NCBI GenBank assembly: GCA_965226215.1
Contig: CBDDCH010000002.1
Span: forward strand, 4,030,001 to 4,094,000
DNA: 64,000 nt
Reading direction: 5' to 3'
Source of the DNA: G963668345 sp965226215
GTDB taxonomy: Bacteria > Acidobacteriota > Terriglobia > Bryobacterales > UBA6623
Shown here: piece after piece, positions 19,191 to 27,600 of the stretch
Position numbering within the stretch: the stretch's first letter is position 1
Layout of the letters: every line of letters begins with the position of its first letter
The notes under the pieces: model-generated
What the model was told of the DNA's origin: nothing
Databases searched by the model: none
The model's input: only the letters and a program-made list of their open reading frames with translations
Translations under genes and position numbers: made by a program

Positions 19191-20648
19191 ATGTCCGTCC
19201 ACACTCTGATTAAATCCATCCAGAACATCATGCGCCAGGATACCGGCGTTGATGGCGATGCCCAACGCATCAGCCAGCTTTGCTGGATGTTCTTCCTCAA
19301 GATCATCGACGATCAGGACCAGGAACTGGAGTTGATGCGGACCGGCTACGCCTCTCCGATTCCCAAGCGCTACCAATGGCGAGCCTGGGCAGCGGACCCC
19401 GAAGGCATCACCGGCGAAGAACTGCTCGCCTTCATCAATGGCGACCTGTTCCCGTCCCTGAAAGCTCTTCGGGTGAACGGCCGCTCCGGCGACCGCCGCC
19501 GCGTCGTGCGCGGCGTGTTCGAGGATGCCTACAACTACATGAAGTCCGGCCAGTTGATGCGCCAGGTGGTCAACAAGATCAACGAGGTCGACTTCAACAA
19601 CCTGAGCGAACGCCAGCATTTCGGCGACATCTACGAACAGATTCTGAACGACCTGCAATCAGCGGGCAATGCGGGTGAGTACTACACGCCCCGTGCCGTG
19701 ACCGCCTTCATGGTGGATCGTATCGATCCGAAACCGGGCGAGACCCTGTTTGATCCGGCCTGCGGTACCGGCGGTTTCCTGACCTGTTCCTTGCGGCACA
19801 TGCGCCAACGCCATGTCAAGCGGCCAGAGGACGAACAAACCATGCAGGCGTCGCTCCGCGCCGCGGAAAAGAAGCAGCTTCCGCACATGCTTTGCGTCAC
19901 CAATATGCTGCTGCACGGCATTGAGGACCCGAGCTTCGTCCGTCACGACAACACCCTGGCCCGGCCCTATATCGGCTGGGGGCAAAAGGACCGGGTCGAT
20001 ATCGTGCTCACCAATCCGCCTTTCGGCGGCAAGGAAGAGGACGGCATCGAGAGCAACTTTCCGCAACATTTCCGGACCAAGGAAACGGCGGATCTATTCC
20101 TCGCCCTGATCGTCCGCCTGTTGAAGTCGGCTGGTCGGGCGGCCGTGGTCTTGCCCGACGGATCGCTGTTCGGTGAAGGCGTCAAAACCCGGCTGAAAGA
20201 GCATCTGATGGAGGAGTGCAACCTGCACACCATCGTCCGCCTGCCAAATTCCGTATTCCGGCCCTACGCCTCCATCGGCACCAATCTGCTGTTCTTCGAG
20301 AAGGGTGAGCCGACCGGAGACATCTGGTTCTACGAACATCTCGTGCCTGAGGGCCAGAAGGCCTACTCCATGACCCGGCCGATCCGGCTGGAGCATTTGC
20401 AGGGTTGCATTGATTGGTGGGGTGGGGCACAGCGCGAGGGCCGGAAGGAGACCGACCGCACCTGGAAAGTGACGGCCAACGAGATCAAAGCGAGCGGCTA
20501 CAACCTCGACATCAAGAATCCGCACACTCAAGAAGATGACCACGGCGATCCGGAGGCGTTGCTGGAGAAGCTGTCCGTCGCCGAGGCCGATGCGGCGGAC
20601 TTGCGGGATCGGTTGAAGGCGATTCTGACTGAGGCGCTGACCCGATGA
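19191..20648 (+). CDS. hsdM: Type I restriction-modification, DNA adenine methyltransferase subunit M
   Basis: A 485-residue N6-adenine methyltransferase. The N-terminal helical HsdM domain (about 1-140) is followed by the SAM-binding motif FDPACGTGGFLT and the catalytic motif LTNPPFGGKEED. Length and motifs are complete. It starts 3 bp after hsdR and overlaps hsdS by 4 bp (ATGA), so the genes are translationally coupled. It modifies the host target site together with the S subunit. Confidence 0.93.
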   Translation: MSVHTLIKSIQNIMRQDTGVDGDAQRISQLCWMFFLKIIDDQDQELELMRTGYASPIPKRYQWRAWAADPEGITGEELLAFINGDLFPSLKALRVNGRSGDRRRVVRGVFEDAYNYMKSGQLMRQVVNKINEVDFNNLSERQHFGDIYEQILNDLQSAGNAGEYYTPRAVTAFMVDRIDPKPGETLFDPACGTGGFLTCSLRHMRQRHVKRPEDEQTMQASLRAAEKKQLPHMLCVTNMLLHGIEDPSFVRHDNTLARPYIGWGQKDRVDIVLTNPPFGGKEEDGIESNFPQHFRTKETADLFLALIVRLLKSAGRAAVVLPDGSLFGEGVKTRLKEHLMEECNLHTIVRLPNSVFRPYASIGTNLLFFEKGEPTGDIWFYEHLVPEGQKAYSMTRPIRLEHLQGCIDWWGGAQREGRKETDRTWKVTANEIKASGYNLDIKNPHTQEDDHGDPEALLEKLSVAEADAADLRDRLKAILTEALTR

Positions 20649-22450
20649 ACGCCGACCGGCTGCTGGCCCATTACGAAAAGATCTCCGACGCTCCGGACGC
20701 GATCCCGCGCTTGCGACGCTTCATTCTCGATCTGGCCGTGCGGGGGAAGTTGGTAGAGCAGGATCCGAACGACGAACCGGCGTCGGAGTTGTTGAAGCGG
20801 ATCGCAACCGAGAAGGCGCGGCTGGTGAAGGCAGGGGAGATTAGGAAGGAAAAGCCGCTTCCTGAAATCGAGACAGACGAGTTGCAATTCGCCGCGCCGC
20901 GCGGCTGGAAGTGGGCGCGCATCCGCAAGGTAACGAGTGATCGTGGGCAGATGGTTCCCGATCAGGACTTCACCTATGTCGACGTGACGGCGATCAACAA
21001 GGAAGTCGGTCGCATCGAAGAAGCGAAGATGACTTCTGCAAGCGAAGCACCGAGCCGAGCACGCAAAATCATTTGTCAAGGTGACGTGCTCTATTCGTGC
21101 GTTCGCCCTTATCTCCTAAACATCGCCATCGTCGAAACAGACATTTCGCCGCCACCGATTGCCAGTACTGCCCTCGCGGTTTTGAACGGCTTTGGATCGG
21201 TGCTGCCAAGGTATCAATGGATCGTGTTGCGCAGCCCGTTCTTTGTCACCTGCGTCGAACAAAAAATGCGCGGGCAAGCCTATCCGGCAATCAACGACTC
21301 AGACTTCGCGCTTCTTCCTTTTCCCCTCCCCCCCCTCGCCGAACAACACCGCATCATCGCCAAGGCCGATGAACTGATGGCCCTGTGCGAGCAGCTGGAG
21401 GCGGCGCGCACAAAGCGGGAAACGACGCGCGACCGACTGACGGCGGCAAGCCTCGCACGCCTCGACGCGCCCGATCCCGATCCGGCTGTATTTCAGAACC
21501 ACGCCGCCTTCGCCCTCGACAACCTCATCCCGCTTACCACCCGCCCCGACCAGATCAAGGCCCTGCGCCAGACTATCCTTAACCTCGCCGTGCGCGGCAA
21601 GCTGGTGGAGCAGAACCCGAACGACGAACCGGCGTGGAAACTCCTAGCACGTATCAGAACGGCGAAGACAGAGCAGAAGCGAAAGACCGGTGATGCTCGC
21701 ATAAAGACCGCTCCCGAAGCGAATTGTGGGAGCTTGCCGTTCGAACTCCCAAACGATTGGTCTGCGCAGTCATTTGAAAACCTATTCCTATTCATTGACT
21801 ATCGAGGGAAGACGCCGCCAAAGAGAGATAACGGGATAGCATTGATTACTGCAAAGAACGTCCGCATGGGACACTTGGATCGCGAGCCGAGAGAGTACCT
21901 GTCCGACGCCACTTTTCGCACATGGATGACGCGAGGTTTTCCCAGAATTGGGGATCTGTTCTTTACAACCGAAGCACCGCTCGGAAACGTCTGCCTCAAT
22001 GATATTGATGAACCCTTCGCCTTGGCGCAACGAGTGATCTGCATGCAGCCTTACGCGGACATCAATACGCGTTTTCTGATGTATGGGTTAATGAGCGATT
22101 CCATACAGTCATTGATCAATGCGCACGCAACAGGTCTTACGGCAAAAGGTATCAAGGCGGCAAAGCTCAAGCCGCTTCCGATACTAATCCCGCCGCTAGC
22201 CGAGCAGCACCGTATCGTCGCCAAAGTCGATGAACTGATGACGCTCTGCGACCGGCTGGAGGCAAACCTCGCCACCGGCGACTACACCCGCTGCCGCCTG
22301 CTTGACGCACTGCTGCACGAAGCGCTGGCGCCGAGCGAGGAGAAATCCGGCAGCATAATCCCCACGATCGCTCAAAAGGCGCCGGACAAACCGCCCGGAT
22401 CACCCAAAATGCTGACCGAGCCGAAGCCGGCCGGTACGTCACCTGCATGA
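20645..22450 (+). CDS. hsdS: Type I restriction-modification, specificity subunit S
   Basis: A 601-residue S subunit with two target-recognition domains (about 75-210 and 360-500), each followed by a conserved helical spacer beginning PPLAEQHRIIAKADELM and PPLAEQHRIVAKVDELM. The two halves also share LAVRGKLVEQ(D/N)PNDEPA repeats at about 26-45 and 315-335, as in internally duplicated HsdS. Each TRD reads half of a bipartite target; the sequence read cannot be predicted. It overlaps hsdM by 4 bp and its stop codon overlaps the ATG of the next gene (22447) by 4 bp. Confidence 0.92.
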   Translation: MNADRLLAHYEKISDAPDAIPRLRRFILDLAVRGKLVEQDPNDEPASELLKRIATEKARLVKAGEIRKEKPLPEIETDELQFAAPRGWKWARIRKVTSDRGQMVPDQDFTYVDVTAINKEVGRIEEAKMTSASEAPSRARKIICQGDVLYSCVRPYLLNIAIVETDISPPPIASTALAVLNGFGSVLPRYQWIVLRSPFFVTCVEQKMRGQAYPAINDSDFALLPFPLPPLAEQHRIIAKADELMALCEQLEAARTKRETTRDRLTAASLARLDAPDPDPAVFQNHAAFALDNLIPLTTRPDQIKALRQTILNLAVRGKLVEQNPNDEPAWKLLARIRTAKTEQKRKTGDARIKTAPEANCGSLPFELPNDWSAQSFENLFLFIDYRGKTPPKRDNGIALITAKNVRMGHLDREPREYLSDATFRTWMTRGFPRIGDLFFTTEAPLGNVCLNDIDEPFALAQRVICMQPYADINTRFLMYGLMSDSIQSLINAHATGLTAKGIKAAKLKPLPILIPPLAEQHRIVAKVDELMTLCDRLEANLATGDYTRCRLLDALLHEALAPSEEKSGSIIPTIAQKAPDKPPGSPKMLTEPKPAGTSPA

Positions 22451-22668
22451 GTCTTCCCGACATCAGTTTTGAGAAAATTCGCCCGACCGACCGAAGCCGC
22501 GACGCCGGGTTCGAGGAAATGTGTTGCCAACTCGCGTCTTTAGAACCGGCATCCTCGGAAGAAAGTTTCTATCGAAAAGGCCGCGGCGGGGACGCAGGTG
22601 TCGAATGCTATCGCCGCCGAGCAGACGGGACGGAGGTCGGATGGCAGGCCAAGTATCTCTTTCACTGT

Positions 22669-23967
22669 GGCTCTTCCGGGTTTTAAGTGGGCGAAGGAGC
22701 CAGATCGAGTTTCCCACAGTGGAAGTAGATGGCGTTGATGAAGTTCTGTTGATTGCGGAAACCGCGCGCCGTGGCCTTGACCCATTGAATCCTTGAGTTC
22801 AACCCCTCGCTGACCGCGTTCGTAATGCGGTGTTTCAGATACGTGAGTATGTTTTCGAGGCGAGCCGTCAACATCCGCGCTACGGTGACCATCGGCGTCA
22901 GCCGGCTGCGACTCGCCCAGCCGCGCCATTGCTCGAAGAAAGCTCGCGCCGCCGATTCGCGACGATAGTCGAACAGCCGCATCGCCGTTTCCTTCAACGC
23001 CCACGCCCGCGCCGTCTTCAAGTCGCTTTCGCGCAGCGCGCGGAACTCGCGCCAGGCGTCCTCGGAAAAGTTCGCCGGATGCCGCAGCCAAGCGTACTTC
23101 GTGCCTGTCAAACGCTCGTCGCCGAGGGCCAGTAAACGCTTGTTCTCCGCCCGCCGCACCTGGTCCACCGCCTTCGCCAGATGCGCCGCGATGTGATATT
23201 TGTCGTAAACGATCTTTTTCTCCGATTCGTCGAGATGCTCCCGGGTCGAGGCGACGTAAGGATCCCACATGTCCATCGCGACGGCCTCGACTCGGGCGAG
23301 TTGCTCTGCGCTCAACGTCTTCCAAAAGCCGTCCAGGCTGGCCTGGCGGCGTCCCTCGGCGACGAACAACACGCGCGAGCGGTTGAGATCGTTGACGACG
23401 GTGAGATAGCGATGGCGCTTGCGGAAGCTCTTCTCGTCGACGCCCAGGTAGGGAATCGGCTCTGCCGCGCGACGTTCGAGCCCACGTTGCACGGCGCGTT
23501 CCAGGATGCCGTGAATCTCGTCCCAGCTCAGCGCCAGCAACTCGGCGATGCCTTGCTGGCTGGCTTCCTTCAGCCACGAGATCGCGAGAGCTTCAAACAG
23601 CGCGGTGAAGCGGCTGGAAGCCTCGGCCCAGGGCAGTCGCACGACGCGCGGCCCGTGCTCGGAGCAGTCGCTGCGTGGCGGCCGGGCGTGCAGGATCGTG
23701 CGGTACTGACAGGTGTCGAGGTGACGCCAGCGGCGTTCGGGCTGATGATCGTGGAGTGCGCACACGGCGCTGCATTGGCGGCACGGCCAGCGGACTTGCT
23801 CGTCGTGTTCGAGGAAGACGTGGACTTCGCCGTCGGCTCGGCGCAGCTCCACTCGCACGACTTTCCAGGGACTTTCGATGCCCAGAATCTGGCGGTATAG
23901 CTCGCGGTCTTGCATCCCGCGAGACTACCACCGAGCCTCACTCGCCCACTAGAAACCCGGAAGAACC
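22669..23967 (-). mobile_element. ISL3-family element, copy A
   Basis: 1299 bp with ends GGCTCTTCCGGGTTT and GGTTCTTCCGGGTTT in inverted orientation, flanked by perfect 8-bp duplications TTCACTGT (22661-22668 and 23968-23975). It splits the gene that starts at 22447; excision in silico restores that frame exactly. The other copies are at 36474 and 62600. Confidence 0.95.
22683..23915 (-). CDS. ISL3-family transposase (copy A)
   Basis: A 410-residue transposase with the N-terminal zinc-ribbon (CRQCSAVCALHDH), helix-turn-helix and DDE domain (YLGVDEKSFRKRH, VAMDMWDPYV, and a C-terminal NAVSEGLNSRIQ with the catalytic Glu). The sequence is almost identical to the other two copies, indicating recent spread. 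Confidence 0.95.
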   Translation of the reverse strand: MQDRELYRQILGIESPWKVVRVELRRADGEVHVFLEHDEQVRWPCRQCSAVCALHDHQPERRWRHLDTCQYRTILHARPPRSDCSEHGPRVVRLPWAEASSRFTALFEALAISWLKEASQQGIAELLALSWDEIHGILERAVQRGLERRAAEPIPYLGVDEKSFRKRHRYLTVVNDLNRSRVLFVAEGRRQASLDGFWKTLSAEQLARVEAVAMDMWDPYVASTREHLDESEKKIVYDKYHIAAHLAKAVDQVRRAENKRLLALGDERLTGTKYAWLRHPANFSEDAWREFRALRESDLKTARAWALKETAMRLFDYRRESAARAFFEQWRGWASRSRLTPMVTVARMLTARLENILTYLKHRITNAVSEGLNSRIQWVKATARGFRNQQNFINAIYFHCGKLDLAPSPT

Positions 23968-24415
23968 TTCACTGTAATGACAGTCTCAAGACGCAGCTGG
24001 ACCATTCGATACGCAGGGCATTGGATAAGCATCCGCAGCTCGTTGAGTACGTCGTCTGCCTACCGTTCGATCTATCTAATTCCCGCACCAGCAGGCGCAA
24101 GACCGCACGAGAGAAATGGGACGCTTGGTGTGCGAAATGGAAGAAGTTCGCCGCATCGCGGAAGCGTAACCTGAGAATCACTCTGTGGGGCAAGAGCGAA
24201 CTCAGTACTCGGTTGGCCAGAGAAGACCCTGCCTACTCAGGTCGCCTCCTCTACTGGTTCGGGCACGAGACCCTCACAACAGCTTGGTTCAAGGAGCAAT
24301 TTGGTAAGGCAAGGGAGTCTCTGGGCAGCCGATACACTCCCGAAACAAACGTTGAACTCCCAATTAGACAGGACTTCCTCTCCTTTGCACGCCATCCTGA
24401 TCTTCAGAAGAGCCT

Positions 24416-24985
24416 TGTTGCACGGATAGGGACGGAAACGGAATTCTCCCTTTCCCAAGCCGTAGCGTCAGGAGATGCGTTCGAACACAGGCCGTCCGAG
24501 CGCGGTCATTGTGTTCAGGACTTTTCGGCCGAGTTGGACCTCCGTGATCTGCCTGGAGAAGCTGCGGGATTTGAGTTTGGGGCCGATGACGCTCTTCCAA
24601 CGGCCCATCTGCGTTTCTATTCGGCTGCGCTGGTTGTACCCTGTTGCCGTCTGCCAGGCCATGCACCCGTTGCTGCGGATTTGGGCAATATGGCGATCCC
24701 GAACGGTCGCATCACGCGCCGATTGCAGGCGGATCACTGCGTCCTTTGGCGGCGGTATGACCACATCCAGGGTCTCCCCATACCGCTGCCTCAGCAGATT
24801 TCGTGTGGACGCTCCATCGTAGGCGCCGTCAGCCAGAAAGCCCGTGACCGGGGCATCCAGCTGATCCAGGAGGCCGGGTAAGGCTGTGCTGTCTCCAACG
24901 TTATCGTGAGTCAGAGCGGCGCAAACAATCGCCCCGCTGGCGAGGTCCAGTCCGAGGTGGAGCTTGCGCCAGCGGCGGCGTATTC
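24416..24985 (-). mobile_element. IS5-family element, type 2, 5'-truncated copy
   Basis: One end (CCTTGTTGCACGGATAG near 24420) and about half of the element are present. It matches the full copy at 51246-52348 and stops abruptly at the edge of the miniature element at 24986. It removed the 3' part of the upstream nuclease-like gene. The loss of its other half is best explained by insertion or deletion linked to the neighbouring 38-bp-ended element. Confidence 0.8.
24468..24985 (-). pseudogene. Truncated IS5-family transposase (type 2)
   Basis: Only the C-terminal half remains, from RRRWRKLHLGLDLASGAIV to the natural stop after RPVFERIS. It retains ADGAYDG and RSRIETQMGRWK but lacks the first catalytic Asp and the start, so it is inactive. 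Confidence 0.85.
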
Positions 24986-25259
24986 AGGGTACCGAGCAGA
25001 TTGGTGTAAAAATGTACGCTAAGACATCAAGAACGGCCAGTAAGTGCGTTAAATAGAAGGTCTTGCGGAGTGTCCGTGCCAAGCTCTCGAATGCCATTTG
25101 GTGCTCAGGTTTTTCCCCCTTACCGCCGGGATGGTTTTGAGATCAGCTTGACTTAGAAATCGCTAAATCTATTGGACTTGTCGGCGAGAACCTGAAGACG
25201 ACCAGCTTGAGAACAGCTCCCCTTAGCGTACATTTTTACACCAATCTGCTCGGTACCCC
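24986..25259. mobile_element. 274-bp miniature element with 38-bp Tn3-type inverted repeats
   Basis: The right end (25222-25259, read on the minus strand) is 38 bp, begins GGGGTACCGAGCAG and ends ACGCTAAG, the canonical boundaries of Tn3-family terminal repeats. The left end (24986-25023) is the inverted copy with one mismatch at its first base. The 198-bp interior has no convincing gene. It fits a Tn3-derived miniature inverted-repeat element. No 5-bp target duplication is present; the left edge abuts the broken IS5 copy. Confidence 0.8.
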
Positions 25260-25292
25260 AAACTCGGCCAGAAAGTCCTTGGGGCCGGAAGT

Positions 25293-25321
25293 CGGTTCAT
25301 CCCCGCGCGTGCGGGGAACGG
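25293..25321 (-). repeat. Single type I-E-like CRISPR repeat (orphan)
   Basis: The 29 bases, read on the minus strand, contain GTTCCCCGCACGCGCGGGGA followed by TGAACCG, the palindromic core and tail of type I-E repeats in many proteobacteria; only the first two or three bases differ from the form I know. Exactly 33 bases separate it from the end of the miniature element, the length of one type I-E spacer plus one base. No second repeat or cas gene is seen in the window. Confidence 0.55.
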
Positions 25322-25355
25322 TACAACGCGATGTTCACGCCGAAGCGGTCAGTGG

Positions 25356-25431
25356 GTGTAGGGGTGTTACAGCGGAGATTTTGGGGCCGTGTAGGGGTGT
25401 TGCAGCGGAATGGTGTAGGGGTGTTGCAGCG
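25356..25431 (+). repeat. Three iteron-like direct repeats
   Basis: GTGTAGGGGTGTTGCAGCGG occurs at 25356-25375 (one mismatch), 25389-25408 and 25413-25431 (last base differs). Start-to-start spacings are 33 and 24 bp. Directly repeated 20-mers next to DnaA boxes and a RepA gene are the hallmark of an iteron-controlled plasmid origin. Confidence 0.75.
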
Positions 25432-25468
25432 TGGATAACTCCCCCGAATCACAGCGATCTGTGGATAA
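25430..25468 (+). promoter_or_regulatory. Two DnaA boxes in the putative plasmid origin
   Basis: CGTGGATAA (25430-25438, one mismatch) and TGTGGATAA (25460-25468, exact complement of TTATCCACA) follow the iterons directly. The stretch from 25469 to 25609 has no gene; it contains a short GAGACGTGGC tandem repeat near 25580-25604. Confidence 0.65.
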
Positions 25469-25609
25469 CCGTTTCTCGGCCAGAATCGCCCTTGACGACT
25501 CCGCTTCGCTGGGGAGGTAGTTTGGGGGCTGCCCCGGCCCCTGTTCGTCGCTCCTGGGGCTTCCTAGAGGCTTACTGGGCGAGACGTGGCGAGACGTGGC
25601 GAGGCGGGC

Positions 25610-25891
25610 TTAGTTCAATAAAGCCGAACCTCCTTCGTTCGACATCATCTCGCCCCGCTCACCTTTCAAAACAGCCTGGATGAATCGAATCGCAAGAGCT
25701 TTGCACTCGTCGGCTGCGGCCTCAAACGCCGCCGCAAGAACCTCCTTGTGCATGTCCAGCAAGACGCCGAAACGATTGTGGGAACAATAGACCAACGCAA
25801 AGCGCCCATCCGCCGTGACCAGAGCTTTCAACTCTCGTTCCGGCGCCAAACATTGATGGCAACACATTTTGCTTGGGGCGAAGGGTGTCAT
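25610..25891 (-). CDS. Small Cys-rich protein coupled to repA
   Basis: A 93-residue protein that starts with ATGA overlapping the repA stop codon, which argues it is real and translated with repA. The N-terminus carries CCHQC and, 35 residues later, a further Cys/His (YCSHNRF), a possible metal site. The rest is helical and acidic. I do not recognise the family. Its position after repA suggests a plasmid maintenance or copy-control role, which is inference only. Confidence 0.6.
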   Translation of the reverse strand: MTPFAPSKMCCHQCLAPERELKALVTADGRFALVYCSHNRFGVLLDMHKEVLAAAFEAAADECKALAIRFIQAVLKGERGEMMSNEGGSALLN

Positions 25892-26892
25892 GGGTCGTTG
25901 CGCGGAATCGCGGGCTTCGAGGGACCGAGGACCAACACGCGCTTTCCGAGCGAGTAGTTCAACTCAGGCCAAGCCAGCTTGATCTTCTTGAGCTCTCGCA
26001 CGCAGTCCTTGCGAAAATCATTCACGACCAACTTGTCGTTTGCTCTCGACGGGTCCGCCCCGAACTGCCGGTAGAGCGCGGGCCACGAGAGCCGAAGCGG
26101 GCGGGTCAGGCTGAAGGTCCGGTAGACCGCCCACATGTAGAAATCGAGGCCCAGCTGGGACTTCTTGAGGGCCTTCAAGATATTCATGTCGAGCGGGAAG
26201 GGGTGCCGAAGGATGTCATGGAAAAAATCGTGGCCCAATTCAACGATACTCTCCCACAGCACCGGCTCGTTGGGCTTCTTGGGATTCCACACCAAGTGAG
26301 TCTTGCGGGCCACCGTCGAATTGAACGTGTCCTTGACGCCCAAGGATGCGCCGTCGGGGGCTTTAGGCTCATAGATAAACTGAACGGTCGAGTTGAACAA
26401 CCGATCCATCTGATTGCGAAGCCGCGTGCGCTCGCCGCGCCGCCCTGAGCTGTCGCTGTTGATGCCGAGCTTGTTCATGAACTCGGTCAATGAGTTTCCC
26501 AACACCAACACGGGTGACTGCGTTTTGACCGCTTCGGTCGAGACCCACGCCATCAGCAAGCGCGGCGGCAGGGTGCCGAAGGGAAGTTTGTTGTTGAGGC
26601 CAGCGGTCATCCCAAGCGTGTAGGGGCCGTTCTGACGGGTATACCGAAGTCGGTTGCCGGGGTTACTGCGGGGCAGGCTGCACAAAGCCATCATCCGCGC
26701 CTGAAAGCCGAGATCGGGGTCGGACTCGCGGGCCGTCACCAACCGGTTCACCTGATCGGCCTGGGTGAAGTGGTGCCTGCTTTGAGGCGTTGGGGACTTG
26801 GGCGGAGACTTGACCAAGGCTTGCTTCACCGGCCCGATCAGGCCGCTAAAAACATCACCAATGGAAGCCCAACCGTCGCGTTTAGGTTGCAT
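25888..26892 (-). CDS. repA: Plasmid replication initiator RepA
   Basis: A 334-residue protein of the RPA-type plasmid RepA family: SLPRSNPGNRLRYTRQNGPY, then LPFGTLPPRLLMAWVSTEAV, LGNSLTEFMNKLGI and LRNQMDRLFNSTV, with a second winged-helix-like region (FYMWAVYRTFSL, RLSWPALYRQFG). These initiators bind iterons and open plasmid origins. Iterons and DnaA boxes lie 3' of the gene, about 0.5 kb away, past the coupled small gene. The frame is intact. Its presence within chromosome-like sequence points to an integrated plasmid, or to this contig being plasmid-derived in part. Confidence 0.85.
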   Translation of the reverse strand: MQPKRDGWASIGDVFSGLIGPVKQALVKSPPKSPTPQSRHHFTQADQVNRLVTARESDPDLGFQARMMALCSLPRSNPGNRLRYTRQNGPYTLGMTAGLNNKLPFGTLPPRLLMAWVSTEAVKTQSPVLVLGNSLTEFMNKLGINSDSSGRRGERTRLRNQMDRLFNSTVQFIYEPKAPDGASLGVKDTFNSTVARKTHLVWNPKKPNEPVLWESIVELGHDFFHDILRHPFPLDMNILKALKKSQLGLDFYMWAVYRTFSLTRPLRLSWPALYRQFGADPSRANDKLVVNDFRKDCVRELKKIKLAWPELNYSLGKRVLVLGPSKPAIPRNDP

Positions 26893-26912
26893 GGCTTATT
26901 CTCCCATGTTCC

Positions 26913-27224
26913 TCAGACAAGACAAGGGCCAGCCGTTTCTTGGTTCGAAGACAGCAATGCTCGCTTGACGGCCTCCGGTTCCTTTTCGATCACTTGCAGA
27001 AGAGTCGCGGCCGGGCCACTGACCCGGCGCGTCCCTTGCTCCCATTTCCGGTAGCCGGAAAGACTCATGCCCATCAACGGCGCCATCTGCGCCTGAGTGA
27101 GGCTTGCACGTTCCCGAACCTCGCGTGGGGTCACGGGAGCGTGGAGGATGGCGGGGCCATCTCCCTTTGCGTGAGCGAGGGCTTCATTGAGGGACTGGAT
27201 CAGATCGTCGCCAAATGTGCTCAT
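26913..27224 (-). CDS. higA: HTH antitoxin of a HigBA-type module
   Basis: A 103-residue protein with an XRE-type helix-turn-helix (VRERASLTQAQMAPLMGMSLSG, residues 33-54, then YRKWEQGTRRVSGPAATLL). It overlaps the upstream toxin gene by 4 bp (ATGA), with the toxin first as in higBA operons. The antitoxin neutralises the RelE-fold toxin and probably represses the promoter at 27571-27600. Confidence 0.85.
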   Translation of the reverse strand: MSTFGDDLIQSLNEALAHAKGDGPAILHAPVTPREVRERASLTQAQMAPLMGMSLSGYRKWEQGTRRVSGPAATLLQVIEKEPEAVKRALLSSNQETAGPCLV

Positions 27225-27562
27225 TTCATCTCCTTCTTTCGGGCGGCCTTGAGTGCGGCTGCGAGCTTTGAAACCGTGCGTCTTTCATCCGGTGTCATGT
27301 CCGTTTTCGCGGTCTTTGCATAGGCGAGCAGTGAGTAGACCGGCATCGCTTCGTCCAGGTAGCAGTAGATCACCCGCGCACCGCCTCGCTTGCCCCGTCC
27401 GAAGGCCGCGAAGCGTAGCTTCCGGACGCCGCCCGTGCCCGGAATTTCATCCCCCTCCAGCGGATGCTCCGCGAGGAAGTCGATCAATTCGCGCTTCTCG
27501 TCCTCACTGAACAGCTTGTCAGCTTGACGGGAGAATGTCGGGGTCTCGGCTACTGTCTGCAT
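27221..27562 (-). CDS. higB: RelE/HigB-type toxin
   Basis: A 113-residue RelE-superfamily toxin: FSRQADKLFSEDEKRELIDF, PGTGGVRKLRFAAFGRGKRG, GARVIYCYLD and LLAYAKTAKTDMT are typical. Such toxins cleave mRNA at the ribosome. It is the first gene of the pair. The ATG at 27560-27562 is only about 8 bp from the -10 box, so the mRNA may be leaderless. Confidence 0.88.
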   Translation of the reverse strand: MQTVAETPTFSRQADKLFSEDEKRELIDFLAEHPLEGDEIPGTGGVRKLRFAAFGRGKRGGARVIYCYLDEAMPVYSLLAYAKTAKTDMTPDERRTVSKLAAALKAARKKEMK

Positions 27563-27570
27563 CGAGCCGC

Positions 27571-27600
27571 ATTATATACCCCATTGGGGCAGTTCAGCAA
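27571..27600 (-). promoter_or_regulatory. higBA promoter with overlapping operator palindrome
   Basis: On the minus strand: TTGCTG (27600-27595), an 18-bp spacer and a consensus TATAAT (27576-27571). The palindrome CCCCATTGGGG (27579-27589) lies in the spacer, a natural site for HigA autorepression. Confidence 0.65.

Larger units (their letters stand above)
22447..24415 (+). pseudogene. Nuclease-like defence gene coupled to hsdS, split by ISL3 and truncated by IS5
   Basis: Removing the ISL3 copy and one 8-bp duplication restores one frame: 74 codons before and about 150 after. The N-terminus reads FEEMCCQLASLEP, then GGDAGVECYRRRADGTEVGW and QAKYLF, a PD-(D/E)XK-type pattern (Asp ... Gln-x-Lys). 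After the gap come KHPQLVEYVVCLPFDL, WDAWCAKWKKFA, ITLWGKSEL and LGSRYTPETNVELPIR. This resembles the nuclease module at the start of large STAND-type NTPase defence proteins (inference). The rest is lost where an IS5 copy begins at 24416. The ATG overlaps the hsdS stop, so it was the fourth gene of the operon. Confidence 0.65.

Noticed and set aside
25260..25440. A possible CRISPR array
   Set aside because: Only one repeat matches type I-E. The following 20-mers are direct repeats of a different sequence with unequal spacing and lie beside DnaA boxes, so they are iterons.
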